A stretch of 64,000 bases of DNA, taken from assembly GCF_003112575.1 (NCBI RefSeq), contig NZ_BEWC01000008.1:248001-312000 (forward strand), read 5' to 3'. The position numbers and the translations under genes are program-made. This DNA is from Streptomyces ardesiacus (lineage in GTDB: Bacteria > Actinomycetota > Actinomycetes > Streptomycetales > Streptomycetaceae). Shown here piece by piece: positions 8,667 to 17,779 of this stretch (position 1 is its first letter; each line of letters begins with the position of its first letter). The notes beneath the pieces are model-generated. The model worked only from the letters and a program-made list of their open reading frames with translations, ran no database searches and was not told the origin of the DNA.

Positions 8667-11600
8667 ATGGCGAGCGCTGATCCGTTCCACACCGACCGAC
8701 GCACGGGGGTAGGGATGTCACGCAGCACGGCAGGGCAGCCGGTGGATCTCCGCAAGGAGGTCGCCGCGCTCCTCGGGATCGACCTGGGACCCGGGGACGA
8801 CGACGCGAACCTCTTCGAACTGGGCCTGCAGTCACTCCAGTTGATGTCCCTGGTCAACCGGATGAACCGGTCCGGCGCGGGCGTCGACTTCACCGAGATG
8901 GCGCAGGACCCGCGGCTCACGGCCTGGTACGGACTGCTCGCCTCGCGCGGGGCGGCGCAAGGGGCGGAGCCGGAGCCCGCCCCCGGCCCGGTCGCTCCCG
9001 TCGACGGGAGCGCGCCGTTCCCGCTGACCGCCGTGCAGCAGGCGTACTGGATCGGCCGCGGCGCCGACCGGCCCCTCGGCGGCGTCGGGTGCCACGCCTA
9101 CCTGGAGATCGACACCCAGGACGTGGTGGCCGGGCGCCTCGAGCAGGCCGTTGTCGCCCTGGTCCGCCTGCACCCCATGCTGCGCGCCTCGTTCACGGAC
9201 GACGGCACACAGCGGATCGCCGACCGCGTCACCTGGCCCGGCCTGCGGGTCCACGACTTCACGAAGCTCCCGGCCGAGGCCGCCGAAGACGCCCTGCGGG
9301 CGCTGCGGGAACGCCTGTCCCACCGGGTGCTCGACGTCGCCGCGGGCGAGGTGCTCGACGTCCGGCTGAGCCTGTGTCCCGGCGGGGCGCAGCGCATCCA
9401 CGTCAACGCCGACCTGCTGGTCGCCGACGTGCACAGCATCCGAGTGCTGCTCTCCGATCTGGCGGCGCTCTACGCGGACCCCGAGAACCCCGCCGAACCG
9501 GGGTACACCTTCCCCCAGTATCTCGCCGACACCGCCGCGTCCCGGACGGCCGGGCGCGAACGGGCGCGGGAGCACTGGCAGCGGCGCCTGCCCGAACTCC
9601 CGGGCGGGCCCGCCCTCCCACTGGCGGTGGACCCGGGCGAGATCGGCGTGCCGCGTTTCTCGCGGCGGAGCCACACCCTGACTCCCGGGGAGTGGGCGGA
9701 CCTTCAGCGCCGGGCCGCCGAACACGGCCTGACCCCGGCCGTGTTACTGATCACCGCCTTCTCCGAGGTCCTCGCGCGGTGGAGCGGACAGTCCAGGTTC
9801 CTGCTCAACCTCCCCCTGTTCGACCGCGACCAGGACCTCCATCCCGACATCGAGCGCATCGTGGCCGACTTCACCAGCCTGCTGCTCCTCGAGGTCGACC
9901 TGCCCGCGGAGGCAGGCTTCGCCGACCGGGCCCGCGCGGTCCAGAGGCGCCTGCACGACGACGTCGGCCACGCCGCGTACACGGGCGTCGACGTGCTGCG
10001 CGACTTCGTCCGCGTCGACGCCGGGACCCCGCGCACGGCACCCGTCGTCTTCGCCTGCAACCTCGACGCCCCGCTCGTGCCCGACGACTTCGCCGCCCGC
10101 TTCGGCGAGCTGTCCTGGATGGTCTCCCAGACGCCCCAGGTCTGGCTCGACCACCAGGTGTACGGCACCCGCGAAGGCGGTCTGCTGCTGGCCTGGGACA
10201 TCGTCGAGGAGCTCTTCCCGAAGGGCGTGACGGACGCGATGTTCGCGGCGTACACCACCCTGGTGGGGCGCCTGGCGGCCACCGACTGGAGTCTCCCGCC
10301 GGAGATACCCCTGCCCGAGTCCCAGGTGCGATGTCGTGCCGAGGCGAACTCCGTGACCCGGCGGGAGAGCGGTCGTCCGCTGCACCGGGCGTTCTTCGAG
10401 CGGGCGGCCGGCCGGGCCGGGGACCCGGCACTGCTGTGGGGGGAGGACGGCTGTCTCACCCACGGGGAACTGGCGGACCGCGCGCTGCGGGTGGCCGGTG
10501 CGCTCGCCGCCCGGGGCGTCGGGCCGGGCAGCCCGGTCGTCGTCACCGCGCCCAAGGGACCCGACCAGATCGCGGCGGTGCTCGGCGTCCTGGCCGCGGG
10601 CGGCACCTACGTCCCCGTCGGCGTCGACCAGCCCGCCGAACGCCGCGACCGCATCCACGCGCTGAGCCGCTGCGTGCTCGTCCTGGACGGCACGGGGGCG
10701 CCGCCGCGGACGGGGTCCACGGCCCCCTTCCTGCCCCTCGACGAGGCCCTCCGGGCGGCGCCGCTGGACGCCCCCGTGGACGTGTCCGCCGACGAGAGCG
10801 CCTACGTCATCTTCACCTCCGGTTCCACCGGCACGCCCAAGGGCGTCGAGGTCGGCCACCGTGCCGCGGTGAACACCGTCGAGGACATCGACGAGCGGTA
10901 CGCTCTCGGGCCGGCGGACCGGGTCCTGGCCGTCTCCGCCCTGGACTTCGACCTCTCCGTGTGGGACCTCTTCGGCCCGCTCACCGAGGGCGGCGCCCTG
11001 GTGCTGGTCGACGAGACCGACCGACGCGACGCCCACCGCTGGCTCGCGCTCTGCGAGCGCCACGCCGTCACCGTGTGGAACTCGGTTCCCGCCCTGATGG
11101 ACATGCTCCTCACCGCGGCCGACGGCGCGTCTCTTCCGGCGTCCCTGCGCCTCGCGCTGCTCTCGGGCGACTGGATCGGCCTCGACCTGCCCGGCCGTCT
11201 GGACCGTGCGTCGGACGGCCGGTGCCGGCTGGTCGCCCTCGGCGGCGCCACCGAGGCCGCGATCTGGTCCAACGCCCACGAGGTGACCGCGGTGCCCGCG
11301 CACTGGCGTTCCATCCCGTACGGCAGGCCGCTGGCCAACCAGCGGTTCCGGGTCGTCGACCCCCACGGCCGGGACTGCCCGGACTGGGTGCCCGGAGAGC
11401 TGTGGATCGGCGGAACCGGCGTGGCCCGGGGATACCGGGGCGACCCCGAGCTGACGAGGGAACGTTTCCCCCGGGCATCGGACGGACGCTGGTACCGCAC
11501 CGGCGACCAGGGGCGCTACTGGCCCGACGGCACGCTCGAGTTCCTGGGGCGCATCGACCACCAGGTCAAGATCAACGGCTTCCGGGTGGAGCTGGGCGAG

Positions 11601-13322
11601 ATCGAGTCCGTGCTGCAGACCCACCCCGCGGTCTCGCACGCCCTCGCCGTCGTCGTCGGTGACCGGACGCGGGAGATCGCCGCGGCCTTCCTGCCCGCCC
11701 CGGCGTCCGCCGCCGCCCCGCCGTCCGCCGCCGCCCCGCCGTCCGCCGCCGTCCCGCCGTCCGCCGCTGCCCCGCCGTCCGCCGCTGCCCCGCCGTCCGC
11801 GTCGATACCGGGCGAGGTCCGGACGCAGGACCGTGCCGACGGCCGGGGCCGGGACGCACAGGAGCAGGAAGCGGAACTGGCCGAGACGTTGCTCGCCGCG
11901 CTGGTGGAGCCCCTGCTCGGCCCCGGGGAGCGGCCCGTCGAGGTGAGCGCTCTGCCCGTGGCGGAGACCGGCCGCCCACTGTTCGCCGGGTGGCTGGACT
12001 TCCTCCGGGAACGGCAGGTCCTGACCCACTCGGCCGGAAGCGTGGCCCGGGGCCCCCGCTGGGCCGTGGCCCGTGACGCGACGCGGGCCGACGCGCTGCG
12101 CGACGGGGCGGCCGGCAGCCACCTCCAGCAGGTCGTGGACGGCTGGGCCGGGGTGATGCCCCTGCTGTCCGCCGTGCTCGCCGGCACCGCGGACACGGAA
12201 GCCCTGGTCGACGACCCCGTTCTGTCCCCCGACGGGCTCGCGCTCCGGCTGCCCGGCGTCGGAGCCTGCCTGGACGCCGTGGCGCAGGCCGTGGCGGACC
12301 TGCACGAGGACGGCGGCCCCGCACTCGACGTCGCCGAGTGGGCGGGCGCCGGCGGCCGGAGCGCCGCCGCTCTGCTGGAGCGGCTGAAGCCGGGCACGGT
12401 CGACTACGTACTGCTCGACGAGCGGGAGGCCCGGACCGCCGCCGCCGGGGTCCGGCTCGCCGGTTCCGGGCACCAGGTGCGGACGGCCCGGCAGGACGCC
12501 TTCGCCGTACCCGAATCGAGACTCGCGGCCTTCGACGTCCTCTTGGCGAACGACGCGCTGGGCCGGGAGGCGGACCCGGACGCCGCCGCACGGGTGCTGG
12601 CCCTGCTGGGCAGACCCGGCAGCCGGGTGTTCCTCGTCGCGAGGGAGACGGCCTCTGCGCTGGCGGTCCCGACCGTGCCCGCCACGTTCCCGGCCGCCGA
12701 CGCGCCCCGGTGGCTGAGAGCCCTGGAGCGAGCCGGTTTCATCCACGGCGAGCTCTCCGGGCGCGAGTCCGACGGCGTGGTGCTGATCACCGCCCGGCTT
12801 CCGGACGCGGACGGCGCCGGCCGTGCCGCCGACCCGGCGGCGCTCCGCGCCTGGCTCGCCGACCGGCTCCCGGCCCACATGATCCCCGGCTCCCTCGTCG
12901 GCCTCGCCGAGCTGCCGCTGAGCAGCAACGGCAAGGTGGACCGGCGGCGGGCGGAGCAGGCCCTCCGACACGCCGCCGTCCCGGCCGAGAGCGTCGATGA
13001 CCCGCCGCTGGGCCCCGTGGAGGAAGCCGTGGCGGAACTCTGGGCACGCGTCCTCGGTACGCCGGTCACCGCGCGTGGTGCGGCCTTCTTCGCCCTGGGC
13101 GGGGACAGCATGGCGGCGACCCGTCTGGTGGCCGCCGTCCGCGGCCGGCTGGGCGTGGAACTGCCGATGCGCGACGTCCTGGCGGCTCCGACCGTGGCGG
13201 GAATGGCCGCGCTGGTGAGCGAGTTGAGGGCCCGGAGCGGTCTGGGCCAGGACCCGGACGGCGCCGGTCCCGCGGGAGCGGCGGGCGGCCTGTCCGAGGA
13301 GTTCGAGGAGGGCGAGCTGTGA
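8667..13322 (+). CDS. PchE-type NRPS: ArCP - Cy - A(MT/epimerase-like insert) - PCP
   Basis: 1551 residues from the ATG at 8667 (weak AAGG upstream); an in-frame ATG at 8715 is an alternative. N-terminal aryl carrier domain (LGLQSLQ, Ser56) receives salicylate. The cyclisation domain carries DLLVADVHS, a full DxxxxDxxS motif (Asp249), so it condenses and forms the thiazoline. The adenylation domain has FTSGSTGTPKG (about 716-726); its pocket residues read by eye give roughly DLWNLSLIW, one change from the cysteine code. Between A8 and A10 lies a 30-residue Pro/Ala-Ser linker and a roughly 350-residue methyltransferase-like insert whose SAM motif is degraded (AEWAGAGGRS). A10 Lys is about 1423. 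The final PCP has LGGDS (Ser 1481). A TTA codon (9744-9746, Leu360) makes translation depend on bldA tRNA. Confidence 0.93.
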   Translation: MASADPFHTDRRTGVGMSRSTAGQPVDLRKEVAALLGIDLGPGDDDANLFELGLQSLQLMSLVNRMNRSGAGVDFTEMAQDPRLTAWYGLLASRGAAQGAEPEPAPGPVAPVDGSAPFPLTAVQQAYWIGRGADRPLGGVGCHAYLEIDTQDVVAGRLEQAVVALVRLHPMLRASFTDDGTQRIADRVTWPGLRVHDFTKLPAEAAEDALRALRERLSHRVLDVAAGEVLDVRLSLCPGGAQRIHVNADLLVADVHSIRVLLSDLAALYADPENPAEPGYTFPQYLADTAASRTAGRERAREHWQRRLPELPGGPALPLAVDPGEIGVPRFSRRSHTLTPGEWADLQRRAAEHGLTPAVLLITAFSEVLARWSGQSRFLLNLPLFDRDQDLHPDIERIVADFTSLLLLEVDLPAEAGFADRARAVQRRLHDDVGHAAYTGVDVLRDFVRVDAGTPRTAPVVFACNLDAPLVPDDFAARFGELSWMVSQTPQVWLDHQVYGTREGGLLLAWDIVEELFPKGVTDAMFAAYTTLVGRLAATDWSLPPEIPLPESQVRCRAEANSVTRRESGRPLHRAFFERAAGRAGDPALLWGEDGCLTHGELADRALRVAGALAARGVGPGSPVVVTAPKGPDQIAAVLGVLAAGGTYVPVGVDQPAERRDRIHALSRCVLVLDGTGAPPRTGSTAPFLPLDEALRAAPLDAPVDVSADESAYVIFTSGSTGTPKGVEVGHRAAVNTVEDIDERYALGPADRVLAVSALDFDLSVWDLFGPLTEGGALVLVDETDRRDAHRWLALCERHAVTVWNSVPALMDMLLTAADGASLPASLRLALLSGDWIGLDLPGRLDRASDGRCRLVALGGATEAAIWSNAHEVTAVPAHWRSIPYGRPLANQRFRVVDPHGRDCPDWVPGELWIGGTGVARGYRGDPELTRERFPRASDGRWYRTGDQGRYWPDGTLEFLGRIDHQVKINGFRVELGEIESVLQTHPAVSHALAVVVGDRTREIAAAFLPAPASAAAPPSAAAPPSAAVPPSAAAPPSAAAPPSASIPGEVRTQDRADGRGRDAQEQEAELAETLLAALVEPLLGPGERPVEVSALPVAETGRPLFAGWLDFLRERQVLTHSAGSVARGPRWAVARDATRADALRDGAAGSHLQQVVDGWAGVMPLLSAVLAGTADTEALVDDPVLSPDGLALRLPGVGACLDAVAQAVADLHEDGGPALDVAEWAGAGGRSAAALLERLKPGTVDYVLLDEREARTAAAGVRLAGSGHQVRTARQDAFAVPESRLAAFDVLLANDALGREADPDAAARVLALLGRPGSRVFLVARETASALAVPTVPATFPAADAPRWLRALERAGFIHGELSGRESDGVVLITARLPDADGAGRAADPAALRAWLADRLPAHMIPGSLVGLAELPLSSNGKVDRRRAEQALRHAAVPAESVDDPPLGPVEEAVAELWARVLGTPVTARGAAFFALGGDSMAATRLVAAVRGRLGVELPMRDVLAAPTVAGMAALVSELRARSGLGQDPDGAGPAGAAGGLSEEFEEGEL
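11705..11799 (+). repeat. In-frame 18-bp tandem repeat coding a Pro/Ala/Ser linker
   Basis: About five imperfect copies of GCCGCCGCCCCGCCGTCC, translating to repeated AAPPSA, between adenylation motif A8 and the methyltransferase-like insert of the NRPS. The unit is a multiple of three, so copy changes would alter linker length without a frameshift. Confidence 0.85.
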
Positions 13323-14116
13323 TCCCCTCGCACCCCCCTGCGTCCCGCGCGCCACGCACCTTCTCCCGGCGCGCGCACGCGCGCTCCCGGCTCGTCTGCT
13401 TCCCCCACGCCGGCGGTTCCGCGGCCGGCTACCGCGGCTGGTCCCTCGACGCCCCCTGGGACGTCGAGGTGCGCGCGGTGCAGTACCCCGGCCGCGGGGA
13501 CCGCTTCGGAGAGCGGGCCGCCACGGACATGGACGGCCTGGTGGACGACCTCGTCCCCGGACTGGGCGCAGGACGCACCGACGACCTCGCCCCCTGCGTG
13601 TTCTTCGGTCACAGCATGGGTGCGGCCGTGGCCTACGAGGCCGCGCGCAGGCTCGCCCTGACGGGACGTGCGCCGGCGGCACTCGTCGTGTCCGGCCAGC
13701 CCGCGCCGCGGCGGACCCGGGGCGGCGACCTCCACCGCGCCTCCGACGCCGAACTCCTCGCGGACCTGAGAAGGCTCGGCGGTACCGCCGCGGACGTGAT
13801 GGACAACGACGCGCTCCTGGCGGCGCTGCTGCCCGCCATCCGCAGCGACTACCGGGTCATTGAGACCTATCGGCCGTCGCCCGGAGCGCTCCCGGGCGTC
13901 CCGGTGACCGTGCTGTACGCCGACGACGACCCGGAGGTCACCGCTCAGGAGGCCGCCGCCTGGCGCGAGGCCACGACCGGTCCCTGCGAGGTGGAGGTCT
14001 TCACCGGCGGCCACTTCTATCTGGAGAGCCGGCGCACGAGCGTGCTGGCGCGTGTCTTCGAGGCGGTCCGGGCGGCGCTGCCCGAGACCGCCACCGCCTG
14101 GCCGTCCACCCCGTGA
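13319..14116 (+). CDS. Type II thioesterase (PchC-like)
   Basis: 265 residues from a GTG overlapping the NRPS stop (GTGA). Alpha/beta-hydrolase with the type II TE opening LVCFPHAGGSA, nucleophile motif GHSMGA (Ser99), and a terminal GGHFYL that supplies the catalytic His. PchC-type enzymes hydrolyse misprimed or wrongly charged acyl groups from NRPS carrier domains and raise siderophore yield. Position directly behind the PchE-type NRPS and before the salicylate ligase supports this editing role. Confidence 0.92.
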   Translation: MIPSHPPASRAPRTFSRRAHARSRLVCFPHAGGSAAGYRGWSLDAPWDVEVRAVQYPGRGDRFGERAATDMDGLVDDLVPGLGAGRTDDLAPCVFFGHSMGAAVAYEAARRLALTGRAPAALVVSGQPAPRRTRGGDLHRASDAELLADLRRLGGTAADVMDNDALLAALLPAIRSDYRVIETYRPSPGALPGVPVTVLYADDDPEVTAQEAAAWREATTGPCEVEVFTGGHFYLESRRTSVLARVFEAVRAALPETATAWPSTP

Positions 14117-14175
14117 CGCGCCGTCGGCCGACGGCGGCCGCACACCATTTCCGTCAACGGACAGAGAGGATCCCC

Positions 14176-15774
14176 ATGCTGGAGGGCTGCGTGGCCTGGC
14201 CTGAATCGGCGGTCCGCACGTACAGGGAGCAGGGGTACTGGAACACGGACGTCCTCGGTACCTGGACCGCGCCCGCACCGGAGGGGCGGTCCGCGACCGC
14301 GCTGGTGACGGCGGACGGCGGCATGACCCACGCCGAACTCGACCGTGCGGCCGACCGCACGGCCGCGGGTCTGCTGCAGGCGGGCCTGGTGCCCGGCGAC
14401 CGGGTCGTCGTGCAACTGCCCAACGACGTGGACCTGGTGGTGCTGAGCCTGGCCCTGTTCCGGACCGGCATCCTTCCGGTGTACGCCCTGCCCGCACACC
14501 GCTCGGCCGAGATCACCCACCTCGTGGCCTCGTCCGGGGCCGTCGCCTACGTCTGCGCGGAACGCGTCCTCGACTGCGACTTCCGGCTTGTCGCCCGGGA
14601 GGTGCTCGACCGGACAGAGAGCCTCCGGCACGTGTTCGTGGCCGGTGACCCGGGCCCCTGGACCGCGCTGTCCTCCCTCGACGCCGACCCTGTCGCCCTG
14701 CCCGCACCGGAGCCCGAGGACGTCGCCCTGTTCCTCCTGTCCGGCGGCACCTCCGGACCGCCGAAGCTGATACCGCGGACGCACGCGGACTACGCGTACC
14801 AACTGCGCGAGACGGCACGGCTGTGCGGAGTCGGGCCGGAGAGCGTCTACCTCGCGGCGCTGCCCGCCGAGCACAACTTCCCGCTCGGCTGCCCCGGCGT
14901 CCTGGGCACGCTCCGCGTGGGAGGAACGGCCGTGCTCGCCCCGGCGCCCACGGCGGACGTGTGCTTCCCGCTCATCGAACGGGCCGGAGTGACGATCACC
15001 TCGTTGGTGCCCCCGCTGGTGCCGCTGTGGCTCGACGCGGCCGGGTGGACGGACCACGACCTGTCCTCCCTGCGGGTCGTCCAGGTGGGCGGTGCCCGGC
15101 TCGACCCGCAGACGGCCCGGCAGGTGCCAAAAGCCCTCGGCTGCACCCTTCAGCAGGTGTACGGAATGGCGGAGGGACTGCTCAACTACACACGGCTCGA
15201 CGACCCCGAGGACGTGATCGTCCACACACAGGGGCGACCGCTGTCTCCGGCCGACGAGGTGCGGGTGGTCCGGGAGGACGGGACCGAGGCGGAAGCGGGG
15301 GAGACGGGCGAGCTGTTCACCCGCGGTCCCTACACCCTGCGCGGCTACTACCGCGCGGGGGAACGCAACCTCACCCGGTTCACCGAGGAGGGCTACTACC
15401 GCACGGGCGACCTGGTGCGCCGCACGGCGGAAGGCAACTTCGAGGTCGTCGGCAGGATCAACGACGTGGTGAACCGGGGCGGGGAGAAGGTACCGACGCT
15501 GGAGGTGGAGGAGCACCTGCTCGCCGCCCTGCCGCTGCTGGGCGCCGCCGTGTTCGCCCTGCCCGACCCCCTGATGGGGGAGCGGACCTGCGCCTGCGTC
15601 GTCCCCAAGGACGGCGCGCACCCGCCGACCCTGCGGGACGTGCAGGCCGCGTTCAGGGGCCGGGGAGTCGCCGCCTACAAGGTGCCCGACCGGCTGGTGG
15701 TCCTGGAGCAGTTGCCGATGACCGGCGTCGGCAAGGTCGACAAGCGGGCCCTCCGCGCGCGCCTGGAGGCATGA
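14176..15774 (+). CDS. Salicylate-AMP ligase (PchD/YbtE-like)
   Basis: 532 residues; ATG after AGAGAGGATCCCC. It opens with the aryl-acid ligase signature YREQGYWNTDVLG. ATP-binding loop LSGGTSGPPK (Ser189), YRTGDL, the hinge region GRINDVVNRGGEKV, and the C-terminal catalytic Lys in GVGKVDKR are all present. It activates salicylate as the adenylate and loads it on the aryl carrier domain of the PchE-type NRPS. It is the last gene of the operon, before a strong convergent hairpin. 2,3-Dihydroxybenzoate is a possible alternative substrate for this family, but the salicylate synthase gene nearby argues for salicylate. Confidence 0.93.
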   Translation: MLEGCVAWPESAVRTYREQGYWNTDVLGTWTAPAPEGRSATALVTADGGMTHAELDRAADRTAAGLLQAGLVPGDRVVVQLPNDVDLVVLSLALFRTGILPVYALPAHRSAEITHLVASSGAVAYVCAERVLDCDFRLVAREVLDRTESLRHVFVAGDPGPWTALSSLDADPVALPAPEPEDVALFLLSGGTSGPPKLIPRTHADYAYQLRETARLCGVGPESVYLAALPAEHNFPLGCPGVLGTLRVGGTAVLAPAPTADVCFPLIERAGVTITSLVPPLVPLWLDAAGWTDHDLSSLRVVQVGGARLDPQTARQVPKALGCTLQQVYGMAEGLLNYTRLDDPEDVIVHTQGRPLSPADEVRVVREDGTEAEAGETGELFTRGPYTLRGYYRAGERNLTRFTEEGYYRTGDLVRRTAEGNFEVVGRINDVVNRGGEKVPTLEVEEHLLAALPLLGAAVFALPDPLMGERTCACVVPKDGAHPPTLRDVQAAFRGRGVAAYKVPDRLVVLEQLPMTGVGKVDKRALRARLEA

Positions 15775-15791
15775 GGGAAGCGCAGCCCCTC

Positions 15792-15834
15792 GGGCCCGGA
15801 CCACCGGCTGCGGTACGGCCGGTGATCCGGGCCC
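15792..15834. terminator. Bidirectional terminator between ligase and TetR genes
   Basis: A 17-bp stem with a single mismatch (arms 15792-15808 and 15818-15834, beginning GGGCCCGGA) and a 9-base loop, in the 64-bp gap between convergent genes. Confidence 0.85.
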
Positions 15835-15838
15835 GCCG

Positions 15839-16525
15839 TCACGTCGCCCCTCGGGCCCCGCCCGCCCGCGACAGCAGTCCGTCGACGATGGCCACCAGAC
15901 CCTCGCGGTGGGTGTCCCGGGTGGTGATCTCGTCCCACCGGCCGGCGAGCGAGGCGAGCCGGGGGAACTCGTCCGGGGTCAGGGCGGCGAACGCCTTGTC
16001 CCGGTGCGGCGGCCGCTCCAGACCGGCGTGGTGCCGCTCCCGGTTCACCCGGATCGTGAGCTCGCCCGCCGTGTAGTACCAGATGACGCGGTAGGCGTAG
16101 ACCGCCTCGTCCGGGCCGAGTCCGCACTGGATCGCGGCGTCGATCATGTTCTCCACGATCCACAGCGCGGACACGGCCATGAGGTCGTCGGAGGCGAGGA
16201 CCTCCACGATCCACGGACACTCGGCGAGGATGTCGTGCAGCGCCTGGCTCGCCGCGAGCAGCCGTTCACGCGGATCGGCGGGCAGCGCAGGGCGCGGGAA
16301 CCGCTGGGCGTGGCGTTCGAGCAGCAGGAGCAGCAACTCGTCCTTGTCGCGCACGTAGTGGTAGAGCGCCATCGCCGTGCTCGACAGCTCCTGCGCCAGC
16401 CGGCGCATCGACAGGTGCTCCGGCCCTTCCTCGTCCAGGAGGCGCTGCGCCGCCGTGAGGATGGCCTCCTGCGACAGGCGGGGTGGACGGCCGGTCCGGC
16501 CGGTGCGTCGGGTCTGAGGCGTCAT
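15839..16525 (-). CDS. TetR-family regulator (copy 1)
   Basis: 228 residues; ATG at 16525 with AGGAAG upstream. N-terminal helix-turn-helix around SMRRLAQELSSTAMALYHYV, followed by a TetR C-terminal ligand domain. It is clearly paralogous to the regulator at 17776-18465: shared stretches include LSMRRLA, DPRERLLAA, RHHAGL and SLAGRW along the whole length. It is the third gene of the minus-strand TetR - reductase - TetR operon, 81 bp after the reductase paralogue. A natural target is the palindrome at 18589-18615 ahead of the operon. The ligand is unknown; a pathway intermediate or the siderophore itself is a reasonable guess. Confidence 0.88.
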   Translation of the reverse strand: MTPQTRRTGRTGRPPRLSQEAILTAAQRLLDEEGPEHLSMRRLAQELSSTAMALYHYVRDKDELLLLLLERHAQRFPRPALPADPRERLLAASQALHDILAECPWIVEVLASDDLMAVSALWIVENMIDAAIQCGLGPDEAVYAYRVIWYYTAGELTIRVNRERHHAGLERPPHRDKAFAALTPDEFPRLASLAGRWDEITTRDTHREGLVAIVDGLLSRAGGARGAT

Positions 16526-16606
16526 CCGTGTGTCTTCCTGTCCTTCGTGCCGGGTGCGGAACGGGGCGGCGGCCGCGGCCGGCCGGCCGTGCCGCGAGCC
16601 GGCGCC

Positions 16607-17779
16607 TCATCCGGGGCGCCGGGCGGCCGGCGGCGCCGTCGTGCCCGGCTCGCCGGCCGGTACCTCCGTCGTGCGCGCCGTCGCCTGCGGGAGGTGACGC
16701 ACGATCCAGTCGGCGGTGTCCCTGGGGGGCAGCGTAGCCGCCATGACGTGGACACCGGAGGGAGCCCTGCCCCTCGTGACCTCGTGCGCCGTGATCGAGG
16801 CCATCACCCCCACCAGCCCGGTCACGTCCGTGCAGTGCAGGAGCGCGCTCCTGCGGACGGGGGTGCCGTCGGGCGAGAGCCCCTCGAGTGTGCCGTACAG
16901 AACCTGGTAGGGGGAGCTGCCGGCCGCGTCCCGCAGACTAGCCCTGGTCAGTTCCCGGGCAGCGGCCATGAGTGCTCCGCCGTCGCCCGCCGTCGGCCCG
17001 CGCAGCGCGAACCGGTCCAGGAAGGCGGGCACTCCAGGCCCCTTCAGCACCTCGTGCCAGCTGGTCTCCTCCAGTCGCAGGCGGTAGGCCTGCTGCCGGA
17101 GTTCCTCGGGGAGGGTGCGGCGGACGGCGACCGCGTGGGCCGGCGGCGCGGCGGCCGGTGCGAACGCCTGCGACAGGGGCAACTCCGCCTCCTGCCGCGG
17201 GCCTTCGCCGTCCTGCGTGCCGCAGTCCTGAGCATGGCCGTCGCCGGGGAGCTCGACCGCCCGGCACTTGCCGAGCAGACAGGAGACCGCCGTGTGGGGC
17301 GGGATGGCGCCGAGACCGCCCCACCAGCCGCTGAAGCGGGTCGCGGAGTCGAGCCCGTCGGCCAGCCAGCGCGGCACCCAGCCGGCCAGGGTGCCCGAAA
17401 GCCCGGTGAAGAGGACGGCCGAGCACGGCCCCGCCGGAGTGCGCGAGCCGCCGTCGTCCGTCATCCCCACGTAGTGGACGCCGGCCGCGAGGACCGCGGC
17501 GCGGACCCGGCCGCGGAGCGAGAACGCGGTCCCCGAGCAGTCGAGCACGGTGGCACAGCCGCGGGTGAAGTGCATCAGGCTCTGGCTGTCGCGGGCGTCG
17601 ACCACCGCGGCCTCCGCGGGGTCTCCGAGCGTCCGGGTGAACCGCCAGGCCCGGTCGGCGGACCGTCCGCCGATCCGCAGCCGGCAGCCGCCTTGGGCGG
17701 CGAGGAAGCGGGCCGCGGCCGCGCCGACGCTCCCGTATCCGCCCAGAATCCCGATCAGGGGTGCCGTGTCGATGCTCAT
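16607..17779 (-). CDS. PchK-like reductase paralogue (copy 2), possibly not catalytic
   Basis: 390 residues; ATG at 17779 overlapping the stop of the upstream TetR by 4 nt, with CCGGAG as ribosome site. The N-terminus matches copy 1 closely (LIGILGGYGSVGAAAARFLA), so the nucleotide-binding fold is kept. The C-terminal part also aligns (SSPYQVLYGTLEG against SPYHVLCGVLEL), but the middle differs: RWYSGFDGHH of copy 1 is replaced by TSWHEVLKGPG. In S. venezuelae one of two PchK homologues was reported as not needed for any product; this copy, separated from the NRPS genes and placed between two TetR genes, is the likely equivalent. It could be a minor tailoring enzyme, or an accessory that senses intermediates; neither is shown. 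Confidence 0.8.
   Translation of the reverse strand: MSIDTAPLIGILGGYGSVGAAAARFLAAQGGCRLRIGGRSADRAWRFTRTLGDPAEAAVVDARDSQSLMHFTRGCATVLDCSGTAFSLRGRVRAAVLAAGVHYVGMTDDGGSRTPAGPCSAVLFTGLSGTLAGWVPRWLADGLDSATRFSGWWGGLGAIPPHTAVSCLLGKCRAVELPGDGHAQDCGTQDGEGPRQEAELPLSQAFAPAAAPPAHAVAVRRTLPEELRQQAYRLRLEETSWHEVLKGPGVPAFLDRFALRGPTAGDGGALMAAARELTRASLRDAAGSSPYQVLYGTLEGLSPDGTPVRRSALLHCTDVTGLVGVMASITAHEVTRGRAPSGVHVMAATLPPRDTADWIVRHLPQATARTTEVPAGEPGTTAPPAARRPG

Noticed and set aside
11705-11799. CRISPR-like array
   Set aside because: The repeats are contiguous with no spacers and code in frame for a linker in the NRPS.
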